Positions 52,948 through 63,159 of a stretch of DNA of 64,000 bases are shown here, piece by piece. A program made the translations under genes and the position numbers. The notes beneath the pieces are model-generated. The model had not been told where the DNA came from and ran no database searches. It was given only the letters and a program-made list of their open reading frames with translations. Every line of letters begins with the position of its first letter. Within the stretch, counting starts at the first letter, position 1. Source of the stretch: Roseovarius pelagicus (lineage in GTDB: Bacteria > Pseudomonadota > Alphaproteobacteria > Rhodobacterales > Rhodobacteraceae); NCBI RefSeq assembly GCF_025639885.1, contig NZ_CP106738.1, positions 1,488,001-1,552,000 of the forward strand, given 5' to 3'.

Positions 52948-54915
52948 ATGAGCAGCCACATGAACGATCTACTGTCCGCGCAACCGGATCCAAGCGACTA
53001 CGACGCCTCCTCGATTCAGGTTCTGGAGGATATGGAGCATGTGCGCCTGCGCCCCGGCATGTATATCGGCGGCAAGGATGATCGGGCCCTGCACCATATG
53101 GTTGCTGAAATCATCGATAACTCAATGGACGAGGCCGTGGCAGGCCATGCGACGTGGATCGAGGTCGAGCTGCACGAAAACGGGCATGTTTCGGTGCGCG
53201 ACAACGGTCGCGGCATCCCCACAGGACCGCACCCCAAGGATCCTGAGAAATCGGCACTCGAAATCATCTTTTGCACGCTGAACGCGGGTGGAAAATTCTC
53301 TGGTGACAGCTATCAGACCTCCGGCGGGCTGCATGGCGTCGGCTCATCCGTCGTCAATGCGCTGTCGGATCATCTGCGCGTTGAGGTTGCACGCAACAAG
53401 GAACTCTTTGCGATGGAGTTCTCGCGCGGCATCCCCCAAGGTAAGCTGACCAAGATCGGCGCAGCCCCCAATCGGCGCGGCACAGCGGTCACGTTCCATC
53501 CCGACGCCGAAATCTTTGGCTCGCTCAAGCTGAAGCCCGCTCGCCTGTTCAAGATGGCGCGGTCCAAGGCGTATCTGTTTTCTGGTGTCGAAATCCGCTG
53601 GAAAACCGCCATCAACGATGGCGAAACACCACAGCAGGCAACATTCCATTTTCCCGGCGGTCTGTCCGATTACCTGACCGAGGCGATGGGCGGGGCCACC
53701 ACCTATGCGGACAGTCCGTTTGCAGGCACCGTCAGCTTTGACAAGTTCAAGGTGCCGGGCAAGGTCGAATGGGCAATCAATTGGACCCCCGCGCGCGACG
53801 GATTCATCCAGTCCTATTGCAACACTGTCCCCACGCCCGAGGGCGGCACGCACGAGGCCGGGTTCTGGGCCGCGATCCTCAAGGGCATCAAGGCCTATGG
53901 TGAGTTGGTCAGCAACAAGAAAGCCGCGACCATTACCCGCGAGGACCTGACGACCGGCGCGGGCGCGCTGGTGTCGTGCTTTATCCGCGAACCGGAATTC
54001 GTCGGCCAGACCAAGGATCGGCTGGCCACCGTCGAGGCGCAGCGCATGGTCGAAAATTCAGTGCGCGATCACTTTGACAACTGGCTGGCGGCGGACACGA
54101 AATCCGCTGGTGCGATCCTCGATTTCCTCGTGCTGCGCGCCGAAGAGCGCCTGCGCCGCCGGCAGGAAAAAGAAACCCAACGCAAGACCGCGACCAAGAA
54201 ACTGCGCCTACCCGGCAAACTGGTCGATTGTTCCTCCAACACCCGCGACGGCACCGAACTGTTCATCGTCGAGGGCGACAGCGCCGGTGGATCCGCCAAG
54301 ATGGCACGCAACCGGGTCAATCAGGCGCTGCTGCCCCTGCGCGGCAAAATCCTGAACGTACTGGGCGCGGCGTCGTCCAAGCTGGGCACCAACGCCGAAA
54401 TCAGCGACCTGACACAAGCGCTGGGTGTGGGGCTGGGCAGTAGGTTCAACTTGGACGATCTGCGCTACGACAAGATCATCATTATGACTGACGCCGACGT
54501 GGACGGTGCGCATATCGCGTCCCTCTTGATGACGTTCTTCTTTACCCAGATGCGGCCAATGATCGACGCCGGGCACCTCTATCTGGCCTGTCCGCCCCTG
54601 TACCGGCTGAGCCAAGGGGCAAAGCGGGTGTATTGCACGGACGAGGCAGAGCGCGATGTCTGGCTGGAAAAGGGCATCGGCGGCAAGGGCAAGATCGACG
54701 TCAGCCGGTTCAAAGGTCTGGGCGAGATGGATGCGAAAGACCTGAAAGAAACAACTATGGACCCCAAGTCACGGAAACTGATCCGGGTGACGATCGACGA
54801 GGACGAACCGGGCGAGACCGGCGATCTGGTCGAACGTCTGATGGGTAAAAAACCCGAACTGCGGTTCCAGTACATTCAGGAGAACGCGAGGTTCGTGGAG
54901 GAGTTGGACGTTTGA
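52948..54915 (+). CDS. parE: DNA topoisomerase IV subunit B
   Basis: ATPase subunit of topoisomerase IV, which decatenates sister chromosomes. It has 655 residues. Seen: VRLRPGMYIGG (about residue 31), the GHKL ATP-binding motifs EIIDNSMDEAVAG, DNGRGIP, and GGLHGVGSSVVNALS, then the TOPRIM domain with ELFIVEGDSAGGSA and IIMTDADVDGAHI. The length and IPTGPHPKD segment point to ParE rather than GyrB. A restriction-modification pair follows directly. Confidence 0.95.
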   Translation: MSSHMNDLLSAQPDPSDYDASSIQVLEDMEHVRLRPGMYIGGKDDRALHHMVAEIIDNSMDEAVAGHATWIEVELHENGHVSVRDNGRGIPTGPHPKDPEKSALEIIFCTLNAGGKFSGDSYQTSGGLHGVGSSVVNALSDHLRVEVARNKELFAMEFSRGIPQGKLTKIGAAPNRRGTAVTFHPDAEIFGSLKLKPARLFKMARSKAYLFSGVEIRWKTAINDGETPQQATFHFPGGLSDYLTEAMGGATTYADSPFAGTVSFDKFKVPGKVEWAINWTPARDGFIQSYCNTVPTPEGGTHEAGFWAAILKGIKAYGELVSNKKAATITREDLTTGAGALVSCFIREPEFVGQTKDRLATVEAQRMVENSVRDHFDNWLAADTKSAGAILDFLVLRAEERLRRRQEKETQRKTATKKLRLPGKLVDCSSNTRDGTELFIVEGDSAGGSAKMARNRVNQALLPLRGKILNVLGAASSKLGTNAEISDLTQALGVGLGSRFNLDDLRYDKIIIMTDADVDGAHIASLLMTFFFTQMRPMIDAGHLYLACPPLYRLSQGAKRVYCTDEAERDVWLEKGIGGKGKIDVSRFKGLGEMDAKDLKETTMDPKSRKLIRVTIDEDEPGETGDLVERLMGKKPELRFQYIQENARFVEELDV

Positions 54916-54958
54916 GGGATTAACTATATGTTGATCTAATGCTCCGAATTTGTTCTAC

Positions 54959-55618
54959 ATGCGGGACACCGGTATGAAAGCAGATATGGCACACGAAGCT
55001 TCACAAGATCTAAGCGAGTTTCTGGATAGCCAAAAATTTGCGACCATCATGGCCGATCCGCCTTGGCGATTCACGAATCGGACGGGTAAAGTTGCGCCCG
55101 AGCACAAGCGACTATCGCGCTATCCAACCATGAACCTGGACGATATCTGTGCGTTGCCGGTCGCCGATCACGTCGAGGACACCGCACATTGCTATCTCTG
55201 GGTACCCAATGCCCTTTTGCCTGATGGGCTCGCTGTTTTATCGGCGTGGGGGTTTCAATACAAATCCAACATCATCTGGCACAAGGTGCGCAAGGACGGC
55301 GGATCTGACGGGCGGGGCGTTGGTTTCTATTTTCGTAACGTAACCGAAATTCTGCTCTTTGGCGTTCGGGGCAAAAACGCTCGCACCCTTGCCCCCGGTC
55401 GTCGGCAGGTCAATCTCTTTGGTACCCGCAAACGCGAACATTCGCGCAAACCCGACGAGCAATACGATATTATCGAATCGTGTAGCTGGGGGCCGTACCT
55501 CGAACTTTTCGGGCGTGGCAAACGCAAGGACTGGACCGTTTGGGGCAATCAGGCCGATGACGATTACAAGCCGACCTGGGATACCTACAAATACAATTCC
55601 GGCGTCGCGGCGGAATAA
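54959..55618 (+). CDS. MT-A70-family DNA N6-adenine methyltransferase
   Basis: About 219 residues. The catalytic motif DPPW is visible at about residues 33-36 (IMADPPWRF), and HCYLWVPNALLPDG, then GFQYKSNIIWHKV and the RNVTEILLFGVRG segment follow the MT-A70 pattern. Bacterial members methylate adenine N6 in DNA. The gene lies 40 bp after parE and three bases before a BglII-like nuclease gene, so it is read as the modification half of a restriction-modification system. GC content is lower than in parE. The start codon (54959, 54974 or TTG 54950) is uncertain. Confidence 0.88.
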   Translation: MRDTGMKADMAHEASQDLSEFLDSQKFATIMADPPWRFTNRTGKVAPEHKRLSRYPTMNLDDICALPVADHVEDTAHCYLWVPNALLPDGLAVLSAWGFQYKSNIIWHKVRKDGGSDGRGVGFYFRNVTEILLFGVRGKNARTLAPGRRQVNLFGTRKREHSRKPDEQYDIIESCSWGPYLELFGRGKRKDWTVWGNQADDDYKPTWDTYKYNSGVAAE

Positions 55619-55621
55619 TCC

Positions 55622-56344
55622 GTGGACAGCCCAGAAGAAGGCATATCAAGCGGGATTGTCGCAGACAGCCGTTCCGTTTTGGATTTGGCCCTTCCTGCGG
55701 ACATCCTCGAAAAATACGAAGTGTTCAGCTACCGCAATGCTGCTGGCATTCTGAAATCCAGCTTTCCGGACCAATATGATCAGCTTCTCTCGGCGCTCAG
55801 AAAGTTCGAGATCACAACCACGATGATCAAGAGCCCCGGGGGCAGCAAGAGCGATATTGCGTTCTATGTCGATACCTTGCTCGACGAGCAGTGGAACGAA
55901 ACCCGCATCACCGCTGATTTACACGTCAAGCTCCTACATGCGAAACAGAAGAACCGTGTTCTGTCAGAGTACACTCGCGCCGGGTTCCTCGATGGGCACA
56001 GAATAGACTTTGTGAATGGCAAGGTCGCCTTCGATTTCGAATGGAACAGCAAAGACCAGACATACGACCGTGATCTGTACGCATTTTCAGCGTTCTACGA
56101 GGCCGGTGCGATTGATATTGGCGTAATACTGACGCGAGGTAGCAGCCTCGACAATCAGTTCTTCCGAAGCATGGGCAAGGTTCTGAAAAAAGATGGCAGC
56201 ACTGGAATGGAAGATGTTTACAAAAAATACGGCGCGTCGACAACGTGGATGGGGAAGCTGCTCTATCGTCTTGACGCAGGACGCAATGGCGGTTGCCCCG
56301 TGTTGGCAATCGGAATTACGCCGGAATGCGTCACAGACCGTTGA
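55622..56344 (+). CDS. BglII/BstYI-like type II restriction endonuclease
   Basis: A 240-residue protein resembling the BglII/BstYI endonuclease family. The probable metal-binding core is HRIDFVNGKVAFDFEWN (Asp129, Asp138, Glu140), followed by DLYAFSAFYEAGAIDIGVI and a C-terminal GGCPVLAIGIT strand. BglII itself has Asp/Glu/Gln at these places, so the D...DxE set is a variant. It starts with GTG three bases after the methylase stop. Recognition of a GATC-centred site is expected only by family analogy. The gene is A+T-richer than its surroundings. Confidence 0.78.
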   Translation: MDSPEEGISSGIVADSRSVLDLALPADILEKYEVFSYRNAAGILKSSFPDQYDQLLSALRKFEITTTMIKSPGGSKSDIAFYVDTLLDEQWNETRITADLHVKLLHAKQKNRVLSEYTRAGFLDGHRIDFVNGKVAFDFEWNSKDQTYDRDLYAFSAFYEAGAIDIGVILTRGSSLDNQFFRSMGKVLKKDGSTGMEDVYKKYGASTTWMGKLLYRLDAGRNGGCPVLAIGITPECVTDR

Positions 56345-56383
56345 GGGAATGAAACGAATTCAACCCACGCCATAAACCTATAC

Positions 56384-57046
56384 ATGACCGCCCACCCTTT
56401 CACCCTCGCCGGTGCGCAACTGGCCGCCCTGCCCTCTGGTGCGCTACATTGGCCGGATCAGAACCTGCTGGTTGTCTCTGACCTCCACTTGGGAAAATCC
56501 GAACGCCAAGCGCGACTCGAGGGGCGTACGCTGCCACCGTACGAAACGTACGATACCCTGACCCGGCTAGAGGCTGACCTGAAGGCGACACAGGCCACCT
56601 CCGTCATCTGTCTTGGCGACAGTTTCGATGACAGCGCGGCGGCAGGTGCTCTTGGCGAGGATAACACTCTTTGGATCAAGACACTGCAAGCCGGGCGGCG
56701 CTGGGTCTGGATCGAGGGCAACCATGATCCCGGCCCGCTCGATCTTGGGGGTACGCATTTGGCCGAACTGCCGATCCCGCCGCTGACGTTTCGCCATATC
56801 GCACGGGCGCGTGCGAGTGGCGAAATCTCGGGGCATTACCACCCGAAGGCAACGCTGCGCGCGCGTGGCCGCAGCGTGACGCGCCCGGCGTTCCTGATCG
56901 ACAGTGACCGGGTGATCCTGCCCGCCTATGGTACCTATACCGGGGGGTTGCGCGCCACCGATACCGCCCTGCAATCACTGATGCGCAAAGAGGCGATTGC
57001 GGTTCTCACAGGTCGTTCTGCGCGCGCCATCCCGATGCCGCGTTAG
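56384..57046 (+). CDS. pdeM: Ligase-associated metallophosphoesterase PdeM
   Basis: A 220-residue calcineurin-like phosphoesterase. Seen: VVSDLHLGKSE (D-x-H, about residues 30-40), CLGDSFDD, EGNHDPG and SGHYHPKATL, the four metal-binding blocks in order. The length and SDLHLGKSERQ start match PdeM, a DNA-damage-response nuclease normally encoded with a ligase and helicase (LigD-like partners). Those partners are not in this window. It overlaps the end of the convergent LytTR gene by four bases. Confidence 0.88.
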   Translation: MTAHPFTLAGAQLAALPSGALHWPDQNLLVVSDLHLGKSERQARLEGRTLPPYETYDTLTRLEADLKATQATSVICLGDSFDDSAAAGALGEDNTLWIKTLQAGRRWVWIEGNHDPGPLDLGGTHLAELPIPPLTFRHIARARASGEISGHYHPKATLRARGRSVTRPAFLIDSDRVILPAYGTYTGGLRATDTALQSLMRKEAIAVLTGRSARAIPMPR

Positions 57047-57837
57047 CTGATCAGCCCTGCTGCCTCCAGCTCTGGTCGATATTTGCGGCTGACAGGCACG
57101 GTTTCCTCGTTGGCCAGCACCAATACCACCTTGTGCGGGGTTTCGCGCTTTACGTCTTGGATCGCTGCCTCTGCTACCCAATGCGACCGATGCGTGCAAT
57201 GCCCGCGAACGGGGTCCGTCTCTGCAATGGCGTCGGACAGACGCAGACGTAGGGTCATGGTGCCGCGTGACGTCGTCACTTCGGTGAAATGCCCGTTGGC
57301 CGAGAGGCGGATCAGGTCGCCATGCAATTCGGTCGGCAAGCGGCGCATCAGGCGCGGCTGGGGCGGGGTTTCTTTAGGTTTCGGCACTGTGCTGTGGCGC
57401 TGCCGTTCGAACCCTGGAATCAACCTCCGCAAGGCAAAGATCGGCCCGGCGATGACCAACACATAAAGTGCGATGCGCGGCAACGACGGCACGGGCGCGC
57501 CGTATTGTGTCTCGATACCGGCTCCGACAATCAGCACCACGGGGGAAAAGACCAAGACAGTTACCCCGATGGCCACAAGATCGAACAACCAAGGTCGATC
57601 ATACTCGACTGCAATCGCTGCAATCGCCCGTGCCGTATATCCGATCAGGACCGCGCTCGTGACGATCACCAACCAAAAAAAAGTCCGTACTCCAATCGGC
57701 ATGCTCTCGAACGTTCCGAACGGACCAGCAACCGATCCAATCAACCACCCCGCCGCCCAAACAAACAACGTCAGCGGTGAGGTCAATTTTTCTACGGTTT
57801 CCGACAGAACCGATTTCAATTTCGGAGGGAGTTGCAT
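57043..57837 (-). CDS. Membrane-anchored LytTR-type DNA-binding regulator
   Basis: A 264-residue protein. The N-terminal half has four membrane helices (about residues 18-38, 48-72, 80-105 and 115-132). The C-terminal LytTR domain spans about 160-258, with DLIRLSANGHFTEVTT, then VRGHCTHRSHWV and VPVSRKYRPEL. LytTR domains bind direct repeats in promoter DNA. No sensor kinase is adjacent, so this looks like a one-component, membrane-bound regulator. GGAATAGA precedes the ATG. Its target is unknown; pdeM is convergent and the thioesterase is divergent. Confidence 0.9.
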   Translation of the reverse strand: MQLPPKLKSVLSETVEKLTSPLTLFVWAAGWLIGSVAGPFGTFESMPIGVRTFFWLVIVTSAVLIGYTARAIAAIAVEYDRPWLFDLVAIGVTVLVFSPVVLIVGAGIETQYGAPVPSLPRIALYVLVIAGPIFALRRLIPGFERQRHSTVPKPKETPPQPRLMRRLPTELHGDLIRLSANGHFTEVTTSRGTMTLRLRLSDAIAETDPVRGHCTHRSHWVAEAAIQDVKRETPHKVVLVLANEETVPVSRKYRPELEAAGLIS

Positions 57838-57967
57838 TCTATTCCGGTTTTATTCTCTCGCGTAAGTATACTCACGGTCATTGCAGCTTGACCAACCATT
57901 CCACGATTGGTTGATAGTTTCCACAAACGCGAAAATGACGCTGCGTAACATGGGAAAGGTGCCCGAT

Positions 57968-58390
57968 ATGTCCCCGGAGACAGAGCAGAAAATCCAACGC
58001 AGCTTTGCCGCACAGGCAATGATGGAAACACTCGGCGCACAGATTACCCATATTTCAAAGGGGACCGTGCAGATCGAGGCCCCGATCCTGCCCGGCAGCC
58101 TACAACAGCACGGCTTCGCCCATGCCGGTCTGACCTTTGCCATAGGGGACAGTGCAGCGGGTTATGCGGCGCTCAGTATCATGCCCGACGATCACGAAGT
58201 TTTGACCTCGGAGATGAAAATTCATCTGCTGGCACCCGCAAAAGGCGATCTGCTGGTGGCAAAAGGGCGGGTGATCAAGCCGGGGCGGCGGCTCGTGATC
58301 GTGCAGGCCGATGTCTACGCACGCACAGGCGCGCAAGAGGTGCATATCGCGTTGCTGACCGGCACAATGATTCCCGTGCCGATCGCATAG
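57968..58390 (+). CDS. PaaI-family (hot-dog fold) thioesterase
   Basis: A 140-residue hot-dog thioesterase. Seen: GFAHAGLTFAIGDSAAGYAAL (core helix, given in part: HAGLTFAIGDSAAGYA), and VLTSEMKIHLLAPAKGDLLVA followed by GRRLVIVQADVYA strands. Members hydrolyse acyl-CoA thioesters such as phenylacetyl-CoA intermediates; the substrate here is open. The ATG at 57968 is chosen because GGAAAGG lies eight bases upstream; ATGs at 57935 and 57950 would include that site. It converges with folD, ten bases away. Confidence 0.87.
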   Translation: MSPETEQKIQRSFAAQAMMETLGAQITHISKGTVQIEAPILPGSLQQHGFAHAGLTFAIGDSAAGYAALSIMPDDHEVLTSEMKIHLLAPAKGDLLVAKGRVIKPGRRLVIVQADVYARTGAQEVHIALLTGTMIPVPIA

Positions 58391-58400
58391 TTCAAACCTG

Positions 58401-59291
58401 TCAGGCGGTCAGCCCTTCGGGCTCTGCCAGACCATTGGCGCGCGCACAGGCCGTCACCGTATTGGCCAGCAGACAGGCAATGGTCATCGGACCGACGCCG
58501 CCCGGCACTGGGGTAATGGCCCCCGCGACACCACTGACACTGGCATAGTCCACGTCACCCACCAGCTTGTTCTTACCGTCGCGCTCGATCCGGTTGATGC
58601 CCACGTCAATCACAGTTGCACCCGGCTTGATCCAATCGCCCGGCACCATCTCGGGGCGACCGACAGCCGCAACGACGATATCGGCGCGGCGCACCACGTC
58701 TTCGATATCCTTGGTACGGCTGTGGGCGATGGTCACGGTGCAGCTGTCACCCAGCAAAAGCTGCGCCATCGGCTTGCCCACGATGTTACTGCGTCCGATC
58801 ACAACGGCATCCAGCCCGCTGAGGTTGCCGTGATGGTCGCGCAGCATCATCAGACACCCCAAAGGCGTGCAGGGCACCATACTCTTCTGGCCTGTGCTCA
58901 ATAGCCCGACATTCGAGATATGAAACCCGTCCACATCCTTGGCCGGGTTGATCGAATTGATCACCAGATCCTCGTCCAGATGCTTTGGCAGCGGCAATTG
59001 CACCAGAATACCGTGAATCTCGTCATCATTGTTCAGCTGATCAATCAACGCTAGAAGGTCGGATTCCGAAGTTTCCGCGTCCAGTTTGTGTTCGACCGAC
59101 TTCATCCCGACCTCAACGGTCTGTTTGCCCTTGGAACGTACATAGACCTGGCTGGCCGGATCTTCGCCGACCAGAACCACGGCGAGGCCGGGGGTAATCC
59201 CATGCTCTTCCTTCAAGCGTGCGACATGGCCCGCCACTTTTTCGCGGACATTAGCGGCAAAGGCTTTGCCATCGATAATCTGTGCCGTCAT
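58401..59291 (-). CDS. folD: Methylenetetrahydrofolate dehydrogenase/cyclohydrolase
   Basis: Bifunctional enzyme interconverting methylene-, methenyl- and 10-formyl-tetrahydrofolate. It has 296 residues. Seen: [16 protein letters not shown] with the catalytic Lys (about residues 43-57), [20 protein letters not shown], the cofactor motif [12 protein letters not shown], and VPGGVGPMT. It is downstream of fhs and an exported-protein gene, all on one strand, and overlaps the latter by ATGA, forming a one-carbon operon. Confidence 0.97.
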   Translation of the reverse strand: MTAQIIDGKAFAANVREKVAGHVARLKEEHGITPGLAVVLVGEDPASQVYVRSKGKQTVEVGMKSVEHKLDAETSESDLLALIDQLNNDDEIHGILVQLPLPKHLDEDLVINSINPAKDVDGFHISNVGLLSTGQKSMVPCTPLGCLMMLRDHHGNLSGLDAVVIGRSNIVGKPMAQLLLGDSCTVTIAHSRTKDIEDVVRRADIVVAAVGRPEMVPGDWIKPGATVIDVGINRIERDGKNKLVGDVDYASVSGVAGAITPVPGGVGPMTIACLLANTVTACARANGLAEPEGLTA

Positions 59292-59821
59292 TGGCCTAAT
59301 TCCTTCCGATAATCAGTGACCGCGTCAAACGTCTCGGCGAAGCCCGCCAAGGGTACGGTCAATTGTCCTGTGCCCCAATCCCAGACCAACGTTTGCCCAG
59401 ATTGCATCTGTTCCACGAGTACATCCACGACAATCGGCTCGCCGATCGAAATCATTCGAACCGCACCGTCGGGTTGATCCCAAATAGCAAAGTAATCGCT
59501 TTCAGGCACGGCGATAACCGCGTCGTCTATCGTCATCGACTGTTGTCCGGTAATCTGATCGGGTGCATTTGTTGCAAAAAAGGTAAATGAGTAACCTTCG
59601 TCGCCCCATGGTTGCCACAAGAGGTTTATTTGGCCCGGGCCTGCGTCGTCACGCGCTCCGATGGTGGCGACCGCCGTGCAGGCATAGGGTTCTACCTCTT
59701 GGCAGGTGCCGGTCCAATCCGCCGAGAAATAGGTGCTTTGTTCTGGCGTCAGCGCAAACCAATCCTCTGCCATCGCTGGGATGGCAGAGGCAAAGATCAT
59801 TGCCACGGCAATTCTGAACAT
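59288..59821 (-). CDS. Secreted protein of unknown function between fhs and folD
   Basis: A 177-residue protein with a Sec signal (cleavage after IPAMA, about residue 18). The mature part has two cysteines ([14 protein letters not shown]) likely joined by a disulfide, many Asp/Gln residues and a WDWGTGQL segment; the layout recalls invasion-associated locus B-like exported proteins, but this is uncertain. Its ATG shares one base with the fhs stop (TGATG) and its stop overlaps folD (ATGA), so all three are coupled. Confidence 0.78.
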   Translation of the reverse strand: MFRIAVAMIFASAIPAMAEDWFALTPEQSTYFSADWTGTCQEVEPYACTAVATIGARDDAGPGQINLLWQPWGDEGYSFTFFATNAPDQITGQQSMTIDDAVIAVPESDYFAIWDQPDGAVRMISIGEPIVVDVLVEQMQSGQTLVWDWGTGQLTVPLAGFAETFDAVTDYRKELGQ

Positions 59822-61497
59822 CAGAACAGCCCTTCGATCGCACCCTCGTCGTTCAGGCGGATCGATTCTGCCGCCGGCGCGCGTGGCAGGCCCGGCATGG
59901 TCATTATTTCACCACAGACCACAACGACGAACCCGGCTCCGGCGCTCAGGCGCACTTCGCGGATCGGAACAGAATGGCCAGTTGGAGCGCCGCGCAGCGT
60001 CGGGTCGGTAGAGAAGCTGTACTGCGTTTTCGCCATACAGATTGGCAGCTTGCCATATCCTTGCTCTTCCCACAGTTTCAGCTGGTCGCGCACCTTGCTG
60101 TCGGCCAAAACCTCGTCAGCGTGATAGATCGACTTGGCGATGCGGTTGATCTTGTCCCAAAGGCTCATGTCGTCAGGATAGATCGGCGAGAATTGCGAAC
60201 GACCGCTATCGGCAATCTCGGCAACGCGGGTGGCCAATGCTTCTGACCCTTCGCTGCCCAGTTCCCAGTGGCGGCTGAGGATGGCTTCTGACCCTTGGGT
60301 TTCCACGTAATCCTTGACCGCCTGCACTTCTGCATCGGTATCAGTGACAAAGTGGTTGATCGCAACCACCACCGGCACACCAAAGGATTTGAGGTTGCCA
60401 ATATGGCGCCCAAGGTTGGCACAACCATCTTTGACTGCATCGACATTCTCTGCGCCCAGATCGGCCTTGGCGACGCCGCCATTCATCTTCATTGCGCGCA
60501 CCGTGGCCACCAGCACCACGCAATCGGGTGCGAGGCCCGCCTTACGGCATTTGATGTTCATAAATTTCTCAGCGCCGAGGTCAGCACCAAAGCCCGCCTC
60601 GGTCACAACGTAATCAGCAATCTTCAGCGCTGTCGTCGTCGCAGTGACAGAATTGCAGCCATGCGCGATGTTAGCGAATGGCCCGCCATGTACGAATGCA
60701 GGGTTGTTTTCCAGCGTTTGCACTAGGTTCGGCTGCATTGCGTCCTTTAGCAGAACGGTCATTGCGCCTTCGGCCTGAATGTCGCGGCAGAAGACCGGGC
60801 TGCGGTCACGACGATACGCCACGATCATGTCACCCAGACGTTTTTCCAAATCTTTCAGGCCACTGGCAAGGCACAGGATCGCCATGACCTCGGACGCCAC
60901 GGTGATGTCAAACCCGTCTTCGCGGGCGAAGCCGTTGGATACGCCACCCAACGACGATGTGATCTGACGCAGCGAACGGTCATTCATGTCCACGACGCGC
61001 CGCCAGACGACACGACGGGTGTCGATGCCCAGATCATTGCCCCAGTAGATATGGTTGTCGATCATTGCGCTCAGCAGGCTGTGGGCCGATGTAATCGCGT
61101 GGAAATCGCCCGTGAAGTGCAGGTTCATGTCCTCCATCGGCACGACCTGAGCGTAGCCACCGCCGGCCGCGCCGCCCTTCATCCCGAAGTTCGGGCCGAG
61201 CGATGCCTCGCGGATGCAGACCGCGGCCTTCTTGCCAATGCGGTTCAGACCATCGCCAAGACCCACGGTCGTGGTTGTTTTACCCTCACCGGCGGGTGTC
61301 GGATTGATCGCTGTCACGAGAATCAGCTTGCCCGATTTATTGCTCTGAACCGAGTTGATGAATTCTTGGCTTACCTTGGCCTTGTCATGGCCGTAGGGCA
61401 GCAGATGCTCTGTCGGGATGCCCAACTTGTCACCGATTTCCTGAATCGGTTTCTTTTTGGCTTCGCGTGCGATTTCGATGTCGGTTTTATAGCCCAT
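59821..61497 (-). CDS. fhs: Formate-tetrahydrofolate ligase
   Basis: ATP-dependent formation of 10-formyl-tetrahydrofolate from formate. It has 558 residues, normal length. Seen: N-terminal [18 protein letters not shown], the ATP-binding loop [16 protein letters not shown] (about residues 65-80), [23 protein letters not shown] segment (given in part), and the C-terminal [26 protein letters not shown] lies before the ATG at 61497; readings further upstream enter unconvincing sequence. In Roseobacters this enzyme serves one-carbon oxidation (DMSP, methylated amines) and purine synthesis. Confidence 0.97.
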   Translation of the reverse strand: MGYKTDIEIAREAKKKPIQEIGDKLGIPTEHLLPYGHDKAKVSQEFINSVQSNKSGKLILVTAINPTPAGEGKTTTTVGLGDGLNRIGKKAAVCIREASLGPNFGMKGGAAGGGYAQVVPMEDMNLHFTGDFHAITSAHSLLSAMIDNHIYWGNDLGIDTRRVVWRRVVDMNDRSLRQITSSLGGVSNGFAREDGFDITVASEVMAILCLASGLKDLEKRLGDMIVAYRRDRSPVFCRDIQAEGAMTVLLKDAMQPNLVQTLENNPAFVHGGPFANIAHGCNSVTATTTALKIADYVVTEAGFGADLGAEKFMNIKCRKAGLAPDCVVLVATVRAMKMNGGVAKADLGAENVDAVKDGCANLGRHIGNLKSFGVPVVVAINHFVTDTDAEVQAVKDYVETQGSEAILSRHWELGSEGSEALATRVAEIADSGRSQFSPIYPDDMSLWDKINRIAKSIYHADEVLADSKVRDQLKLWEEQGYGKLPICMAKTQYSFSTDPTLRGAPTGHSVPIREVRLSAGAGFVVVVCGEIMTMPGLPRAPAAESIRLNDEGAIEGLF

Positions 61498-61661
61498 GAT
61501 ATCTCTCCCCGAGGCGGCGGCCACAATAAATCTTGGACGGTGATAGCTTGTCGGCCACGGTATACGGCAAGTGAATCCGACATTTCCGACGTGTGATGCG
61601 TCTCGGGACGCAGGCAAAGTTTCGGATCGGAAACTCGGATTGTCACATATTGGGCGTGGTA

Positions 61662-62267
61662 TCAGCCCGCAGCCTGCAACGCTTTCATCTCTGGCTGCCA
61701 TGCCCGTTGATCCGGCGTATGCAGGCGAAGCGTATCACCAATCCGCAACGATCCCTCGCGCTGAACCCAGCCGGTCACCCCGCGCCGGTTCTTGGCCGCA
61801 GACAGAAACGCGCGGCCAAATCCGGGCCGTTCCTCCTCGATCACCTTCCCGGGATAGATGCAGGGCCGATTTTCCATATCGATCACCAATGTCACCCCGT
61901 CTGGTCCTTGCAGTCGTGAGCCGGGTGGAACATAGGTGAAATCCGGGATACCTTTGATCACGAGGGACGCGCCCAGCCAACTTGGGTTTAACGCATCCAG
62001 CCCCATATCCGCCGCCACCAATGCCAGTTCTTCTGCCGATAGGATTGACAGCTGTCGCTCGTTGCGAATCTCGGTGCCCTCGGCGTGCTGCGCGCTGACG
62101 CGGCTGCACGCCGGGCGCGTCAATCCACCATGAGATTCACCGGGAACGCCCGCATAGGTCAGTTGAACGGCCTCGCGGGCCACAGCGCGCAGACTGGTCT
62201 CACGATCATTCACACAACCGAGCCATGTAACGACGGCGGTATAGTCTGTGGGTTTGAGGGCAGGCAT
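61662..62267 (-). CDS. MOSC-domain protein
   Basis: A 201-residue MOSC (molybdenum cofactor sulfurase C-terminal) domain protein. Seen: [18 protein letters not shown] near residues 44-60 with the conserved Cys, [14 protein letters not shown], and [19 protein letters not shown] near the C-terminus. Family members carry sulfur to, or act on, metal-sulfur cofactors; several relatives are involved in detoxification of N-hydroxylated bases. Substrate unknown. Start at 62267 is the first ATG fitting the domain. It lies between tam and fhs on the same strand. Confidence 0.88.
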   Translation of the reverse strand: MPALKPTDYTAVVTWLGCVNDRETSLRAVAREAVQLTYAGVPGESHGGLTRPACSRVSAQHAEGTEIRNERQLSILSAEELALVAADMGLDALNPSWLGASLVIKGIPDFTYVPPGSRLQGPDGVTLVIDMENRPCIYPGKVIEEERPGFGRAFLSAAKNRRGVTGWVQREGSLRIGDTLRLHTPDQRAWQPEMKALQAAG

Positions 62268-62373
62268 GAGGGCGGCTCCGTATCCAGCTAGGGTTGCCAC
62301 GCACTCTCGCGGTTGCGGGGCTATGCTGTCAAACCGCAATCCGTGAACACATCCATCAAGGGACGTGGCCGGG

Positions 62374-63155
62374 TTACACTGTCAAAGTAAAAAAGAGACG
62401 CCGAAACGGAAACAGGACAGATCCATCAGCACGCACCGGATATGCGCTGTGCATAACCTCTTCGTAGCGTTTGATCAGTGTCGCACGCCGCTTGGAATCA
62501 AGCGCCGTAAGAATCGGTCGCGCATAAGTGCTTTCCGTATAGCGGCGCACCGGGTGACTACCGGTTTCGGCTGTCAGGCGTTGGTAGTATTCCGTTTCCC
62601 ACATCCGAAACCGCCCCTTGGACGCAAGCAACTCATCATACTCGATCGGTGTCAGGACACTCGGCGTACCATGTTGCTCGGCAGATTGTTCAGGAAACAG
62701 TTCTTCTGCCAGCGTTAGCCAGACCCGGTGCGAGGGCGCATTGTTCTGATGCGGCAACTGCACCGCAAGTGTTCCGCCCTTGCCCAGCATCGCCACCAGA
62801 CGCGGCATCAGCTTCGTATGATCTCCCAACCAGTGCAATGCTGCATTTGAATAGATCAGACCGGGTGCGCGACGTGGGTGCCAGTCACGAATATCGGCCT
62901 GCTGCAGACTGTCGTACCCTTTGGCTTGACGCGCTTTATCCAACATAGCAGGCGACGCATCAACGCCAATCAGTTGACGACCCGCCGCACGGGCCGCAAG
63001 CGCTCCGGCCATCTGCCCATTGCCGCACCCCAGATCGATGATATCCCCGGCGCCCATCTGGCCGACAGCATTGAGTAGGTCCATTGCCGGTCTCAGGCGC
63101 AGGTCGCGAAACCTGTTGTAGGCGCCGGGACTCCAATCGGGTGTCTTTACTGTCG

Positions 63156-63159
<4 letters not shown>
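62374..63159 (-). CDS. tam: Trans-aconitate 2-methyltransferase-like SAM methyltransferase
   Basis: A 261-residue class I SAM-dependent methyltransferase. Seen: SAM motif I IIDLGCGNGQMAGAL (residues about 35-49), VDASPAMLDKAR (motif II), and YSNAALHWLGDH, the pattern typical of trans-aconitate methyltransferases. It would methylate trans-aconitate, a by-product that inhibits aconitase. It starts with GTG overlapping the ftsH stop (GTGA). Specificity is inferred from similarity in layout. Confidence 0.85.
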
